From NCBI RefSeq assembly GCF_029193575.1, contig NZ_JARGCS010000006.1, positions 30,907 through 94,906 on the forward strand: a stretch of 64,000 nt of DNA, written 5' to 3'. Shown here one piece after another: positions 1 to 9,082 of this stretch (its first letter is position 1; every line of letters begins with the position of its first letter). The stretch is from Pseudomonas entomophila (GTDB lineage: Bacteria; Pseudomonadota; Gammaproteobacteria; Pseudomonadales; Pseudomonadaceae). The notes below the pieces were generated by a model. It was given only the letters and a program-made list of their open reading frames with translations. It had not been told where the DNA came from and did not search any database. A program made the position numbers and the translations under genes.

Positions 1-795
1 CACCGGGGTCTCGCACAGCAGTCGGTAGGCCTCGGGGGCCTCGGTGCGCAGCGCCTCGGCGATGGCGAAACCGTCGACGAAGGTGCTGGCGCCACCGGTG
101 GCGTCGTTGACCAGGCAGTGCAGGAACTGCAACCCCGGTTGCAGCTCGCGGGTCGGCAGGTCGGTGTGCAGCGGCAGGTTGAAGGCGGTGTAGGCGTTGC
201 TGTCGGCATCGGCCTTGGAGCGCACGTCGAACAGCACGCCGAAGTTGCTCTCGCGGATGAACGAGATGCGCCGGGCCAGGGCGAGGAGGGTGCCGGGCTC
301 GGTGGGCACGCCCTGCAACTGGGTCAGCCCGGTGTCGCGTACGGCTAGCAGCCAATGCAGCAGCGCCGCGTCGTCGTGCATCACGGCGGTGTGCTCGAAC
401 ACCGGCAGTGCCAGGTCGGCGACCCAGCGGTGCTTGCGTGGCCGGCTGGCTTCGCGCTCGGCCAGGGTTTGCGCGTCGTAGGCATGGGCGCGCAGCCAGC
501 CGGGATCGTAGGCGCTGGCGTGGCCGTCGTCCCAGAGCACCCGCAGGCGGCCGTCGTCACCGATGGACGCGGCTTGGGGCTGGGTGTCCTCGGGCACATC
601 GGCGACCTGGAACACCTGCTCGCGGGTGACCGTGTACACGCATTCGTCGCACGGGCAGTTGTCGCGCAGCCACAGGCTGTGGAACGGGCTGACCCGGCCA
701 TCGGCCCAGGTGACCGTCACCCCGCCCGCAAAGCGCTCGGCGCCGGCCAAGGGGCTGATGACCGGGAACCGGCGGTAGTCGGCGATCGCATTCAT
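1..795 (-). CDS. gamma-butyrobetaine hydroxylase-like dioxygenase (3' part off the window)
   Basis: About 265 N-terminal residues are present; the rest lies beyond the left edge. The start reads MNAIADYRRF. Residues 47-52 (CPCDEC) give the Cys-x-Cys-x2-Cys of the N-terminal zinc-binding domain of gamma-butyrobetaine hydroxylases. Around residues 208-210 the HTD of the facial triad (Fe(II), 2-oxoglutarate) appears in LPLHTDLP; the distal His would be off-window. Members hydroxylate gamma-butyrobetaine to carnitine or act on similar trimethylammonium acids. The start overlaps the upstream transporter stop by ATGA, so the two are probably translationally coupled. Substrate is inferred only from the family; another TauD-like substrate is possible. 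Confidence 0.75.
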   Translation of the reverse strand, partial: MNAIADYRRFPVISPLAGAERFAGGVTVTWADGRVSPFHSLWLRDNCPCDECVYTVTREQVFQVADVPEDTQPQAASIGDDGRLRVLWDDGHASAYDPGWLRAHAYDAQTLAEREASRPRKHRWVADLALPVFEHTAVMHDDAALLHWLLAVRDTGLTQLQGVPTEPGTLLALARRISFIRESNFGVLFDVRSKADADSNAYTAFNLPLHTDLPTRELQPGLQFLHCLVNDATGGASTFVDGFAIAEALRTEAPEAYRLLCETPV

Positions 796-1775
796 TTCGG
801 TGCAACTCCTCTGCGGTGGGTGGGCGCCGAGCCAGGGATGGCCGGCGCCAGGATGATGCGGATGGCGCGCACGGTACCGGCAACCACCAGTACCAGGCCC
901 AGGCACTCGAACAGGCTGGGCGGGCGGCCGACGAAGGCCAGGCCCATCAGGGTGGCGAAGACCGATTCCAGGGCGATCAGTTGCCCTGACAGCACCATGG
1001 GCAGGTGGCGGGTGGCGATGTTCCAGGCGCCGGCGCCGATCAGCGAGGAGGTCACGCCGATCAGCAGTGCCCAGCCGTACAGGTGCATGGCGTCGGCGCT
1101 GAGCCAGGGGGCCTGGGGCCAGCGCAGCAGGCCCTGGGCGGCGACGATGGGCGCGATGAGTACGGTGCCCAGGCCCGCGCCGACCATCATCAGGCAGGTC
1201 CAGGCCTGGGTGGCGCGGGCGTCCAGGTGCGCGATGGCCTGCTGGTTGATCAGGCTGAAGGCCAGCCATGAGAGGATCGCCAGCCCCGCGCAGGCCACGC
1301 CCAGCGCGGCGTTGCTGGGCGGTGCAGGGCTGGCGAACACGTCGAGGTTGATCAGCCCGAGCCCCAGGCCGAGCAGGCTCACCGGCAGGCCCAGTTGCGC
1401 CCAGCGCACCCGTGGGTCGCGGGCATTGCCTAGCAGCGCCTGCAGCACCGGCACACAGCCGATGAAGGCGGCGATCAGCGTCGGCCCGCCGAAGATCACG
1501 CTGCCGGCGATGCTGGCGCTGTAGGCCAGGTAGCCGATCACCCCAAGGGCCATGCCGGTCAGCCATTGGCGTGGCGCCAGGCCACGCAGTTGCTCACGGC
1601 ACAGCAGCAGGCCGAACACGCCGAGGGCGCCAGTGAACAGGTAGCGCACCAGTAGCAGGTCGAGGATGCCGTAGGCGCCGGTGACGTAGGGGGTGATGAA
1701 GTTGCTTGCCCAGAAGAACGTGGCGATCACGGCGAAGAGCACGCCGCGGCGGGCGTCTGATGGTGCGGTGGCCAT
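792..1775 (-). CDS. DMT-family (EamA) transporter
   Basis: This 327-residue membrane protein begins MATAPSDARRGVLFAVIATF after an AGGAG ribosome site five bases upstream. It shows the pattern of two EamA repeats: about ten hydrophobic segments, with FWASNF in the first repeat and ALESVFATLMG near the end of the second. Such proteins export or import small metabolites and amino acids across the inner membrane. Its stop overlaps the dioxygenase start by four bases, suggesting it moves the substrate or product of that enzyme. A much longer open frame continues upstream but lacks a ribosome site and runs over the divergent regulator, so the shorter start was chosen. Confidence 0.85.
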   Translation of the reverse strand: MATAPSDARRGVLFAVIATFFWASNFITPYVTGAYGILDLLLVRYLFTGALGVFGLLLCREQLRGLAPRQWLTGMALGVIGYLAYSASIAGSVIFGGPTLIAAFIGCVPVLQALLGNARDPRVRWAQLGLPVSLLGLGLGLINLDVFASPAPPSNAALGVACAGLAILSWLAFSLINQQAIAHLDARATQAWTCLMMVGAGLGTVLIAPIVAAQGLLRWPQAPWLSADAMHLYGWALLIGVTSSLIGAGAWNIATRHLPMVLSGQLIALESVFATLMGLAFVGRPPSLFECLGLVLVVAGTVRAIRIILAPAIPGSAPTHRRGVAPK

Positions 1776-1840
1776 GGCGTCTCCTGGAAGGGGCGGGCGA
1801 TGGCGTTCATGCTGCGATGGCGCGGGCTGTGCTACAAATG

Positions 1841-1870
1841 ATCTTTCAGCTCGAATGGTTAACTGAAGAT
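1841..1870. promoter_or_regulatory. candidate LysR operator in the divergent EamA/LysR promoter
   Basis: An imperfect dyad (ATCTTTCAG at 1841-1849, CTGAAGAT at 1863-1870, one-base indel between arms) lies just before the LysR start and within the 96-bp divergent intergenic region. LysR proteins commonly bind interrupted dyads of this size at divergent promoters and autoregulate. Inference from position and symmetry only. Confidence 0.35.
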
Positions 1871-1871
1871 T

Positions 1872-2777
1872 ATGAATAGGCTTGGCAAGTCGCTCCCGCC
1901 GCTGGCGTCCCTGCTGCCGTTCGAGGCGACCGCCCGGCTGGGCAGTGTCTCGCGTGCGGCGCAGGAGCTCCACATCACGCAGGCCGCGGTGAGCCGGCAG
2001 ATCCGCGCGCTCGAGAGCGACCTCGGCGTGACGCTCTTCGAACGGCGCAACCGGGGCGTCCACCTGACCGAGTCGGGGCGCAGCCTGGCCTTTACCCTGG
2101 GTAATGCGTTGGGTGAGCTGGCCAGTGAAGCCGACCGGCTGCGTGGGGTGGCGGGCGTCAACCAGGTCGTGCTGCTGTGCCAGATGTGCGAGGCCTTCCA
2201 TTGGCTGATGCCGCGCTTGTCGAGTTTTCACCAGCAGCACCCGGAAATCGAACTCAAGGTCACCACGCTGATGCGCCCGTTGGCGGAGTTCGAGGGCTAC
2301 TTCGACGTGGCGATGCAGAGCAGCAACCGTGACCGTGGCGCGCACCCTTTGCTGTTCAGTGCCTCGGACGAGGTCTTCCCGGTGTGCGGCCCACAGTATT
2401 TGGCGCGCCATGCCGGCGAGGCGCTGGCGCTCGACCGGCTGGCGCATCACACCTTGCTGCACCACCAGACCGTGCCGCAGTACGAGCTGGAGTGGGACAC
2501 CTGGCTGGCCGCCCATGGGCTGGCGCTGCCCCAGGGTGGCAAGGCGCTGACCTTCGACAGCTATTCGCTGATGTTGCAGGCGGCGGTGGCGGGGCATGGC
2601 CTGGCCATGGGCTGGCGGCGCACCGCCGAGCCGATGCTGGCCCGTGGCGAGTTGGTGGCGCCGTTCGCGCAGTCGGTCACGTTGCAGGATGCGTTGTCGG
2701 TGTGCATGCGCCAGGGGCAAGGCAGGCGACGGGAAACCCAGGCGCTGGCGGCGTGGTTGAAGATCCAGCTGGCGTAA
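1872..2777 (+). CDS. LysR-family regulator, GcvA-like
   Basis: 301 residues. The N-terminus (about 8-70) is a winged HTH with the LysR signature, including FEATARLGSVSRAAQELHIT and the recognition region AVSRQIRALE, followed by LFERR. The rest is the usual periplasmic-binding-like effector domain. The FEAxARLGS start is typical of the GcvA subgroup. It is divergent from the EamA transporter/dioxygenase pair, 96 bp apart, and most likely controls that operon. The effector cannot be told from sequence. Confidence 0.85.
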   Translation: MNRLGKSLPPLASLLPFEATARLGSVSRAAQELHITQAAVSRQIRALESDLGVTLFERRNRGVHLTESGRSLAFTLGNALGELASEADRLRGVAGVNQVVLLCQMCEAFHWLMPRLSSFHQQHPEIELKVTTLMRPLAEFEGYFDVAMQSSNRDRGAHPLLFSASDEVFPVCGPQYLARHAGEALALDRLAHHTLLHHQTVPQYELEWDTWLAAHGLALPQGGKALTFDSYSLMLQAAVAGHGLAMGWRRTAEPMLARGELVAPFAQSVTLQDALSVCMRQGQGRRRETQALAAWLKIQLA

Positions 2778-2830
2778 GAGCCCCGTTCATCTGGAACCAA
2801 ACGTTTGGCACTCATGCTTTTTTAATATTT

Positions 2831-2844
2831 CTGGTTATAACCAG
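2831..2844. promoter_or_regulatory. 14-bp perfect palindrome upstream of the sigma-54 activator
   Basis: CTGGTTATAACCAG is a perfect palindrome 54 bp before the activator start codon, in an AT-rich patch (TTTTTTAATATTT just upstream). The P. putida SfnR gene is described as CysB-controlled, and CysB prefers AT-rich TTATAA-like sites, so this is a candidate regulator site. No direct evidence. Confidence 0.4.
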
Positions 2845-2897
2845 CGTTGGGTAGAGTACGCCTCACTTCTTCGTCACCCACGCTGGAACCGCCTGCC

Positions 2898-3974
<1,077 letters not shown>

Positions 3975-3983
3975 CCGCGCTGG

Positions 3984-4011
3984 CCTTTTCGCGGGGAAGC
4001 CCGCGAAAAGG
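3984..4011. terminator. bidirectional hairpin between convergent genes
   Basis: A perfect 12-bp stem (CCTTTTCGCGGG / CCCGCGAAAAGG) with a GAAG loop sits between the ends of the activator gene and the monooxygenase gene. The stem carries TTTT on either strand, so it can serve both convergent transcripts. Confidence 0.75.
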
Positions 4012-4022
4012 TCTCCTCGGTT

Positions 4023-5111
4023 TCATAGCCTGCGCAACATCGGCACCAGCTCCGCCCCCAGGTGAATGGCCTCTTCCAGGTGCGGAAAACCGGAGAGGAT
4101 GAAGCAGTCCACCCCCAGTTGGTGATACTCCTCGATCCGTTGCGCCACCTGCTGGTAGCTGCCCACCAGCGCTGTTCCTGCGCCACCGCGCACCAGGCCG
4201 ACCCCTGCCCACAGGTTGGCCGACACCTCCAGTTCCCGCGCCCGTCGCCCACGCCCCTTGACCAGCCCGGTCTGGCGCGACTGGCCGACCGACTCGTATG
4301 CGGCCAGTTGCGATTGCGCGCGGTCGATGGCGTCCTTGGGGATCTCGTCGAGCAGCCGCTCCACATGCGACCAGGCGGCGTCATCGGTCGCTGCGGCGAA
4401 GATGTGCAGGCGCAGGCCGAAGCGCAGCGCGCGGCCCTTGGCGGCGGCCAGCGCGCGCATGCGCTGGATGCGTTCGGCGATCATCGCCGGGGGCTCGCAC
4501 CACATCAGGTAGGTCTGCGCGTGCGCGGCACCGACCTGCTCGGCGGCGTCCGAGGCGCCACCGAAATAGATCGCCGGTGCTGGCGCCTGTGGCGCGATCG
4601 GGCCACCGCCACCGCTGCGGTAGTAGCGACCATGGTGCGGTTGGCCGCGCCCGCGCCACACCGCCTGGAACACCTCGAGGAACTCCGCGGTGCGCGCATA
4701 GCGCTCGTCGTGTTCGAGGAAGTCGCCCAACGAACGCTGCTCGAAACGGCTGGAACCGCTGACCACATGCAGGTCCAGGCGTCCGTCGCTGAGCAACTGC
4801 AAGGTGGCGGCGCGGTGGGCGCTGTAGGCCGGCAGCTCCAGCCCCGGCCGCAGGGTCAGCAGGAAGCGCAGGCGGCGCACCTCCTGGGCCAGCACGGCGG
4901 TGATCAGCCAAGGGTCTTCGAAACCGCTGGCGGTGGGCACCATGATGCCGTCGAACGCCGCCAGCTCGGCGGCGCGCACGATCTGGCGCAGGTAGTCGAG
5001 GGTCGGCGCGCGCTCGCCTTGCTGGAACAGCCCAACCTTGGGCAGGCCGCTGCTGGTCAGGTGATGGCCATCGCCGTTGGTGGGCAGGAACCAGTCGATC
5101 TCGATCGGCAT
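4023..5111 (-). CDS. FMNH2-dependent alkanesulfonate-monooxygenase-like (LLM class, SsuD type)
   Basis: 362 residues, close to SsuD/SfnG length. It starts MPIEIDWFLPTNGDGHHL, like SsuD and SfnG enzymes (xDxFWFxPTxGDxHYL). The body follows the luciferase-like TIM barrel, with LRFLLTLRPGLELPAYSAHRAATL and the central SGSSRFEQRSLGDFLEHDERYARTAEF block, where SsuD has a GG/D-rich loop. Such enzymes use reduced FMN and O2 to cleave C-S bonds of sulfonates or sulfones, releasing sulfite or sulfinate. It is the last gene of the long minus-strand operon, one base after the preceding gene. No FMN reductase is encoded nearby. Confidence 0.8.
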   Translation of the reverse strand: MPIEIDWFLPTNGDGHHLTSSGLPKVGLFQQGERAPTLDYLRQIVRAAELAAFDGIMVPTASGFEDPWLITAVLAQEVRRLRFLLTLRPGLELPAYSAHRAATLQLLSDGRLDLHVVSGSSRFEQRSLGDFLEHDERYARTAEFLEVFQAVWRGRGQPHHGRYYRSGGGGPIAPQAPAPAIYFGGASDAAEQVGAAHAQTYLMWCEPPAMIAERIQRMRALAAAKGRALRFGLRLHIFAAATDDAAWSHVERLLDEIPKDAIDRAQSQLAAYESVGQSRQTGLVKGRGRRARELEVSANLWAGVGLVRGGAGTALVGSYQQVAQRIEEYHQLGVDCFILSGFPHLEEAIHLGAELVPMLRRL

Positions 5112-5112
5112 G

Positions 5113-6111
5113 TCAGTGGCGCTCCTTGCGCAGGGGGCCCAACAGCGGCAGGACCTGTTCGGCGAAGCGCAGCACTTCGCCGACCGCCGGCTGGCCGTGG
5201 ATGACCACATGGTCGATGCCCAGCCCGTGCAGTTCTTGCAGGCGAGTGGCGAGCTGCGTGGCCGTGCCGACCAGGTACAGCGGTTGGCCGGGCTGCAGTT
5301 GCAGCAGGTTGGGGTGCACTTCGAAGCGGCGCAGCGGGTGGCTGTCGCGTTGCAGGCGGGGCAGTGCGTCGTGGCTGGCCGGCGCGTTGGCCGGGGCGTC
5401 GCCCAGTTGCCGCTCGGCAGCCTCCCAGGCCTGCGCCTCGGTGTCGCCCAGGGCCAGGCCGAAAGCGCAGGCAAAGGTCGGCGCGGGGCCTGCATCGCGC
5501 ACGCGCTGCATCGCCTCACGCAACCACGGCGGGGGCGCTGGGCGCAGCAGGCAGGCCTGGGCGTGGCTGGCGATCAGCAGCGGGCTTTGACTGTCGTCGA
5601 GGATGATCGGTGGGGCGGGCAGGGCGCGGCGGCCGAAGCCGGCGTTTTCCAGTTGGAAGTAGCGACCGCTGTAGGTGAACCCCTCGTCTGTGGGGCCCAG
5701 CAGGCGCCCGAGGATTTCCAGGTATTCGCCAATGCGTTCGCTGCGCTGGTCGCGGTTGAGCCAATCGCCGAAGGCGTGGCGCAGGCTGCTCTGCTCGCTG
5801 TCGGGCAGGTGCAGGCGCACGCGCTGGGCACTGATCGATTGCAGGCTCTGCACGGTGCTGGCCAGCGCGGCGGGGAGCATCACTTCCGGCGGCACGCTGA
5901 CCGTCAGGTGCACGCGACGGGTGTGCGCGCACAGTGCCGCGGCCACCCCGAGGCTGTCGGCGCACTGCGCGCCGCCAGGCACCCACAGGCCGTCGAGCCC
6001 CGCGTATTCGACCGCCTGGGCCAGCTGTATCCACTGCCCTGGCCGGGCCGCCCAGGCGGGCGCGGCGGCAGGGCCGCAGAGTGGCAATTGCCAGCTGAAC
6101 TCAAGCGCCAT
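5113..6111 (-). CDS. LLM-class flavin monooxygenase, divergent SsuD-like
   Basis: 332 residues from ATG 6111, preceded by CGGAG. It has the luciferase-like barrel pattern (QLAQAVEYAGLDGLWVPGG near the start, TRRVHLTVSVPPEVMLPAALA, RIGEYLEILGRLL) but is shorter and more divergent than its neighbour; the C-terminus is FAEQVLPLLGPL. Cys is not depleted here (five residues). It probably works as an FMNH2-dependent monooxygenase, or as a partner subunit of the gene that follows one base later. The exact substrate is unknown. Confidence 0.7.
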   Translation of the reverse strand: MALEFSWQLPLCGPAAAPAWAARPGQWIQLAQAVEYAGLDGLWVPGGAQCADSLGVAAALCAHTRRVHLTVSVPPEVMLPAALASTVQSLQSISAQRVRLHLPDSEQSSLRHAFGDWLNRDQRSERIGEYLEILGRLLGPTDEGFTYSGRYFQLENAGFGRRALPAPPIILDDSQSPLLIASHAQACLLRPAPPPWLREAMQRVRDAGPAPTFACAFGLALGDTEAQAWEAAERQLGDAPANAPASHDALPRLQRDSHPLRRFEVHPNLLQLQPGQPLYLVGTATQLATRLQELHGLGIDHVVIHGQPAVGEVLRFAEQVLPLLGPLRKERH

Positions 6112-6150
6112 GCGGGGGCTCCGTGGGGGAGGGAAGGGCGGTCGGCTCCA

Positions 6151-7170
6151 TCATCCCACTCTCGCTTGCGGCTGAGTAGCGCGCGCGTGCGCCGGGCGCC
6201 AGCCCAACCCCGGGGCGATGGTTTCGGCGATGACCCGCAGGCGCTGCAACACCTGGGCCTGGGTCGAGCTTTCGGCCTGCGTCACGACGATCAGGTAATC
6301 GGCATAGCCCAGCAGGGCAGGGTCGTGGCGCAGGCTGTGCAGCACCTCGTCGGGGTGGCCGTGGTGCACGTTCATCAGGCGCAGGTGCGCCTGCAGGTCG
6401 ACGGCTTGGTCGATCAACCCTTCGCGTTGCAGGCGCGGGATGTGCCGCTCGATGTCCACCGCCAGCTCGGCCTGGGCGCTGGTCCGGTCCTGGGCGGGGA
6501 ACACGGCGCGCACCACACCGATGCGCGGGGCTTGCTGCGGGTCGCGCCAGGCTTGCAGGTAGGCGTCGGCCAGGGGTTTTTGCACGGTCAGCGGGTCGTG
6601 GGTGGCGGTGCCCAGCAGCAGGCCGTTGCCGTGGCGGGCGGCGTAGGCGGCGCCTTCGACGCTGCCGTGGGAATGCCAGAGGCGCTGGCGCAGGCCTGGG
6701 GCCGGGGGCTGCAAGGTCAGCCCAGCGCTCAGGGGGGCGCCTTCGAGCAATTGTTGCAGGCGTTGCTGGTGCTGCTCGAACTGCGTTTGACGGTGCTGGG
6801 GGGCACGTCCAAAGGCACTGAAGTTGTCCAGGTTGGCGCCGCCGCTGCCCAGGCCCAGTTGCACCCGACCGCCGCTGAGGCTGTCGAGCACACTGGCGTC
6901 TTCGGCCAGGCGGATCGGGTCTTCGAAGGGCAGCACGATGACGCCGGTGCCCAGTTCGATATGCCGGGTGCGCTCGGCCACGGCGGCCAGTAGCACCAAG
7001 GGCGAGGGCAATTGGCCGAAGCCGCCGCTCAGGTGGTGCTGGGCGATCCAGCCGCCGTCGAAGCCCAAGGCTTCGGCGACCTCGAACTGCTCCAGCAGGT
7101 CACGGTAGGCCTGGCGCGGGTCGGTGCCGAAGGCGTGGCTGAGAAAGCCCAGTTTGAAAGGTTTGCTCAT
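6151..7170 (-). CDS. LLM-class flavin-dependent oxidoreductase (luciferase-like)
   Basis: 339 residues from ATG 7170. The N-terminus FKLGFLSHAFGT, then GFDGGWIAQHHLSGGFGQLPSPLVLLAA and HIELGTGVIVLPFEDPIRLAEDASVLD, is the bacterial-luciferase family core: flavin-binding beta strands and the AED region. A 4-base overlap with the upstream gene indicates coupling. The sequence holds no Cys and only two Met, a sulfur-sparing composition. It is clearly paralogous to the gene at 7167-8159 (shared LPSPLVLLAA, LGTGxIVLP, NGL, APxLGWRP), so the two may form a heterodimer like LuxAB. Confidence 0.78.
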   Translation of the reverse strand: MSKPFKLGFLSHAFGTDPRQAYRDLLEQFEVAEALGFDGGWIAQHHLSGGFGQLPSPLVLLAAVAERTRHIELGTGVIVLPFEDPIRLAEDASVLDSLSGGRVQLGLGSGGANLDNFSAFGRAPQHRQTQFEQHQQRLQQLLEGAPLSAGLTLQPPAPGLRQRLWHSHGSVEGAAYAARHGNGLLLGTATHDPLTVQKPLADAYLQAWRDPQQAPRIGVVRAVFPAQDRTSAQAELAVDIERHIPRLQREGLIDQAVDLQAHLRLMNVHHGHPDEVLHSLRHDPALLGYADYLIVVTQAESSTQAQVLQRLRVIAETIAPGLGWRPAHARATQPQARVG

Positions 7171-8159
7171 GCTCGGTGAGGTTCCGTTCTGGGGCGCCAG
7201 CCGAGGGCCGGGGCGATGTGTTCGCGGAGGGTTTCCAGGGCGCGGATGGCTTCGCGCAAGGGGGTGCTGGTGGTTTGCACTTGCACCACCAGGTGGTCGT
7301 GCGGACCCAGTTGGGGGCCGGCCCGCAGGCCGTCGATGATCTGCGCGGGCGAGCCGTGCAGCACGCCGAGGCGCTGGAGCACGCTGGGGAAGTCGCTGCC
7401 CAGCGATTCGTCGAGCACGCCGATGCCTTGCTGGCGGCGCACGTAGGCCTGGATATCCTGGCGCAGGTAGCGGTCGTCGCCGCCAGCGGGAAACACCCCT
7501 TGCACCCGTACCACCCGCGCCGGGGTTGGGTGGGTGTCGCTCCAGGTCTGGCGGTAGCGCTGCACCAGTTGCACAGCCGCTTCGGCAGGCAGCAGCGGGT
7601 TGGGCGCCATGATCAGGCCATTGCCGCGCGTGGCGACCTGTTCGACCCGCGAGGTGGCTTCCCACAGCCGCTGGTCGAGCCCGGTGGCCGCAGGCAGCAG
7701 GCGCCGCCCCTGGTCGTCCAGCGGCGCACCGGCCAGCGCCGTGTGCAGGTGTTGCAAGTGCGTCTCGTAGTGGGCGTGGCGTTGACCGTGCTCGGCCCCG
7801 AAGGCACTGAACGTATCCGGGTCGAAACCGGCGCCCAGGCCCAGTTGCAGGCGGCCATCGGCGAGCAGGTCGAGTACGCCGGCGTCTTCGGCCAGGCGCA
7901 GGGGCGGCTCCTGGGGCAGGACGATGATCCCGGTGCCCAGGCCGATGCGCCGGGTGCGTTGGGCGATGGCCGCGAGCAGCACCAGCGGCGAGGGCAGGCG
8001 CCCGTGCTCGCTGGCGAAGTGGTGCTGGGCCACCCAGCCGGTGTCGAAGCCCAACTCCTCGGCGACGCGAAACAGCGCCAGGGTGTCGCGGTACACCTGG
8101 GCATCGAAACGTGGCTGGTAGACCCGGGTGAGAAAGCCCAGGGAGAATCGCTCATTCAT
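7167..8159 (-). CDS. LLM-class flavin-dependent oxidoreductase, paralog of its neighbour
   Basis: 330 residues from ATG 8159, with a GGAGG site seven bases upstream. It shares the layout of the following gene: FSLGFLTRVYQPRFD, GFDTGWVAQHHFASEHGRLPSP, IGLGTGIIVLPQEPPLRLAEDAGVLD and the C-terminal HIAPALGWRP. It contains no Cys and two Met. Start and stop overlap both neighbours by four bases, so it lies inside a translationally coupled run. Predicted FMNH2/O2-dependent monooxygenase; substrate not evident. Confidence 0.78.
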   Translation of the reverse strand: MNERFSLGFLTRVYQPRFDAQVYRDTLALFRVAEELGFDTGWVAQHHFASEHGRLPSPLVLLAAIAQRTRRIGLGTGIIVLPQEPPLRLAEDAGVLDLLADGRLQLGLGAGFDPDTFSAFGAEHGQRHAHYETHLQHLHTALAGAPLDDQGRRLLPAATGLDQRLWEATSRVEQVATRGNGLIMAPNPLLPAEAAVQLVQRYRQTWSDTHPTPARVVRVQGVFPAGGDDRYLRQDIQAYVRRQQGIGVLDESLGSDFPSVLQRLGVLHGSPAQIIDGLRAGPQLGPHDHLVVQVQTTSTPLREAIRALETLREHIAPALGWRPRTEPHRA

Positions 8160-9082
8160 GGTGTGCCTCCTTGCGCGCGTGCCGCCAGGGCTTGCAGGTC
8201 AGGGTTCGGGCGAGTGGATTGGAGCAGGCCGTTGAACGGGCTGAGGGTCATGTAGCCCTTGGCCAGCCACACGGCTTCGTCGTCCTGTTCGTCGGCACGC
8301 GGTGGCGGGCTGCGGCGAAAGCCGATGCCGGGCTTGCCGGCCAGCGCGGGGTCGAGGCCGGCGAGGTCGTCGGTGTACAGCGCCTCGAAGCCGACGTAGC
8401 GGCCGATGCGGGTCAGGCGTGCGCCTTGGATGTCACCGGCGGGCAGGTTGACGTTGAGCCCCAGGCCCTGCGGTAGCAGCCTGGCGCCAGGGTGGCGGTG
8501 TTGCTCCAGCGCCTGCACCAGGCGCAGCACCCGCTGCGCCGTGCGCTGCGCGTCCTGGTCCTTGAGGTCGGTGCTCACCGCCAGTGCCGGCACGCCCGCG
8601 CGCAGGGCGGCGCTGGCGGCGTTGAACGTCCCCGAGGCGAGGTTGATGGCGCCCAGGTTGTTGCCGGGGTTGGGGCCGACGATCACCAGGTCCGGGTCGG
8701 GCATCACCTTGTTCAACCCCATCAACACGGCCATCACAGGGGTCGCGCTGATCTCGATGCTCACCGTCTGCCCGGCGCAGGCGGGGCTTTGGCACACGCC
8801 GGTCTCGTGGGTGGCGAGGTAGTAGCTGTCGGGGTAGGCCGGGTCGCTGTCGCGGCCGATGCTGACTTCCCGGCCATAGAAAAACGCGCCGCCGCGCGCG
8901 CTCTGCTCGCTCTGCGGGGCGGCGATGCGCACCTGGTGCCCAGCGGCCTTGAGGGTGGTGTAGAGCACGCGGATGTTGGGGTGCGTGTAGCCGTCGTCAT
9001 TGCTCAAGAGGATGTTCAGGGCGAACGCCGGTGCGCAGGCGAGGGCGCTGCTGGCCAGCAGCAGGCAGGCCAGCGCCCTCAT
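8156..9082 (-). CDS. secreted SurE-family 5'/3'-nucleotidase (acid phosphatase-like)
   Basis: 308 residues. A signal peptide (1-21, MRALACLLLASSALA...AFA) precedes LNILLSNDDGY, the SurE metal site with the Asp pair at 29-30. S61 in QSEQSARGG and N138 in VGPNPGNNLGAI correspond to the other metal ligands; usual SurE has SGIN where this has GPN. Typical SurE is cytoplasmic and about 250 residues, acting on nucleoside monophosphates; this one is exported and longer. It lies between flavin monooxygenase genes with 4-base overlaps on both sides, so it should act in the periplasm on a phosphorylated form of the imported compound, or scavenge a nucleotide product. The specific substrate is not known. 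Confidence 0.82.
   Translation of the reverse strand: MRALACLLLASSALACAPAFALNILLSNDDGYTHPNIRVLYTTLKAAGHQVRIAAPQSEQSARGGAFFYGREVSIGRDSDPAYPDSYYLATHETGVCQSPACAGQTVSIEISATPVMAVLMGLNKVMPDPDLVIVGPNPGNNLGAINLASGTFNAASAALRAGVPALAVSTDLKDQDAQRTAQRVLRLVQALEQHRHPGARLLPQGLGLNVNLPAGDIQGARLTRIGRYVGFEALYTDDLAGLDPALAGKPGIGFRRSPPPRADEQDDEAVWLAKGYMTLSPFNGLLQSTRPNPDLQALAARAQGGTP

Noticed and set aside
2812..2824. TGGCACTCATGC before the SfnR-like gene as a sigma-54 promoter
   Set aside because: GG to GC spacing is three bases too short for the -24/-12 rule.
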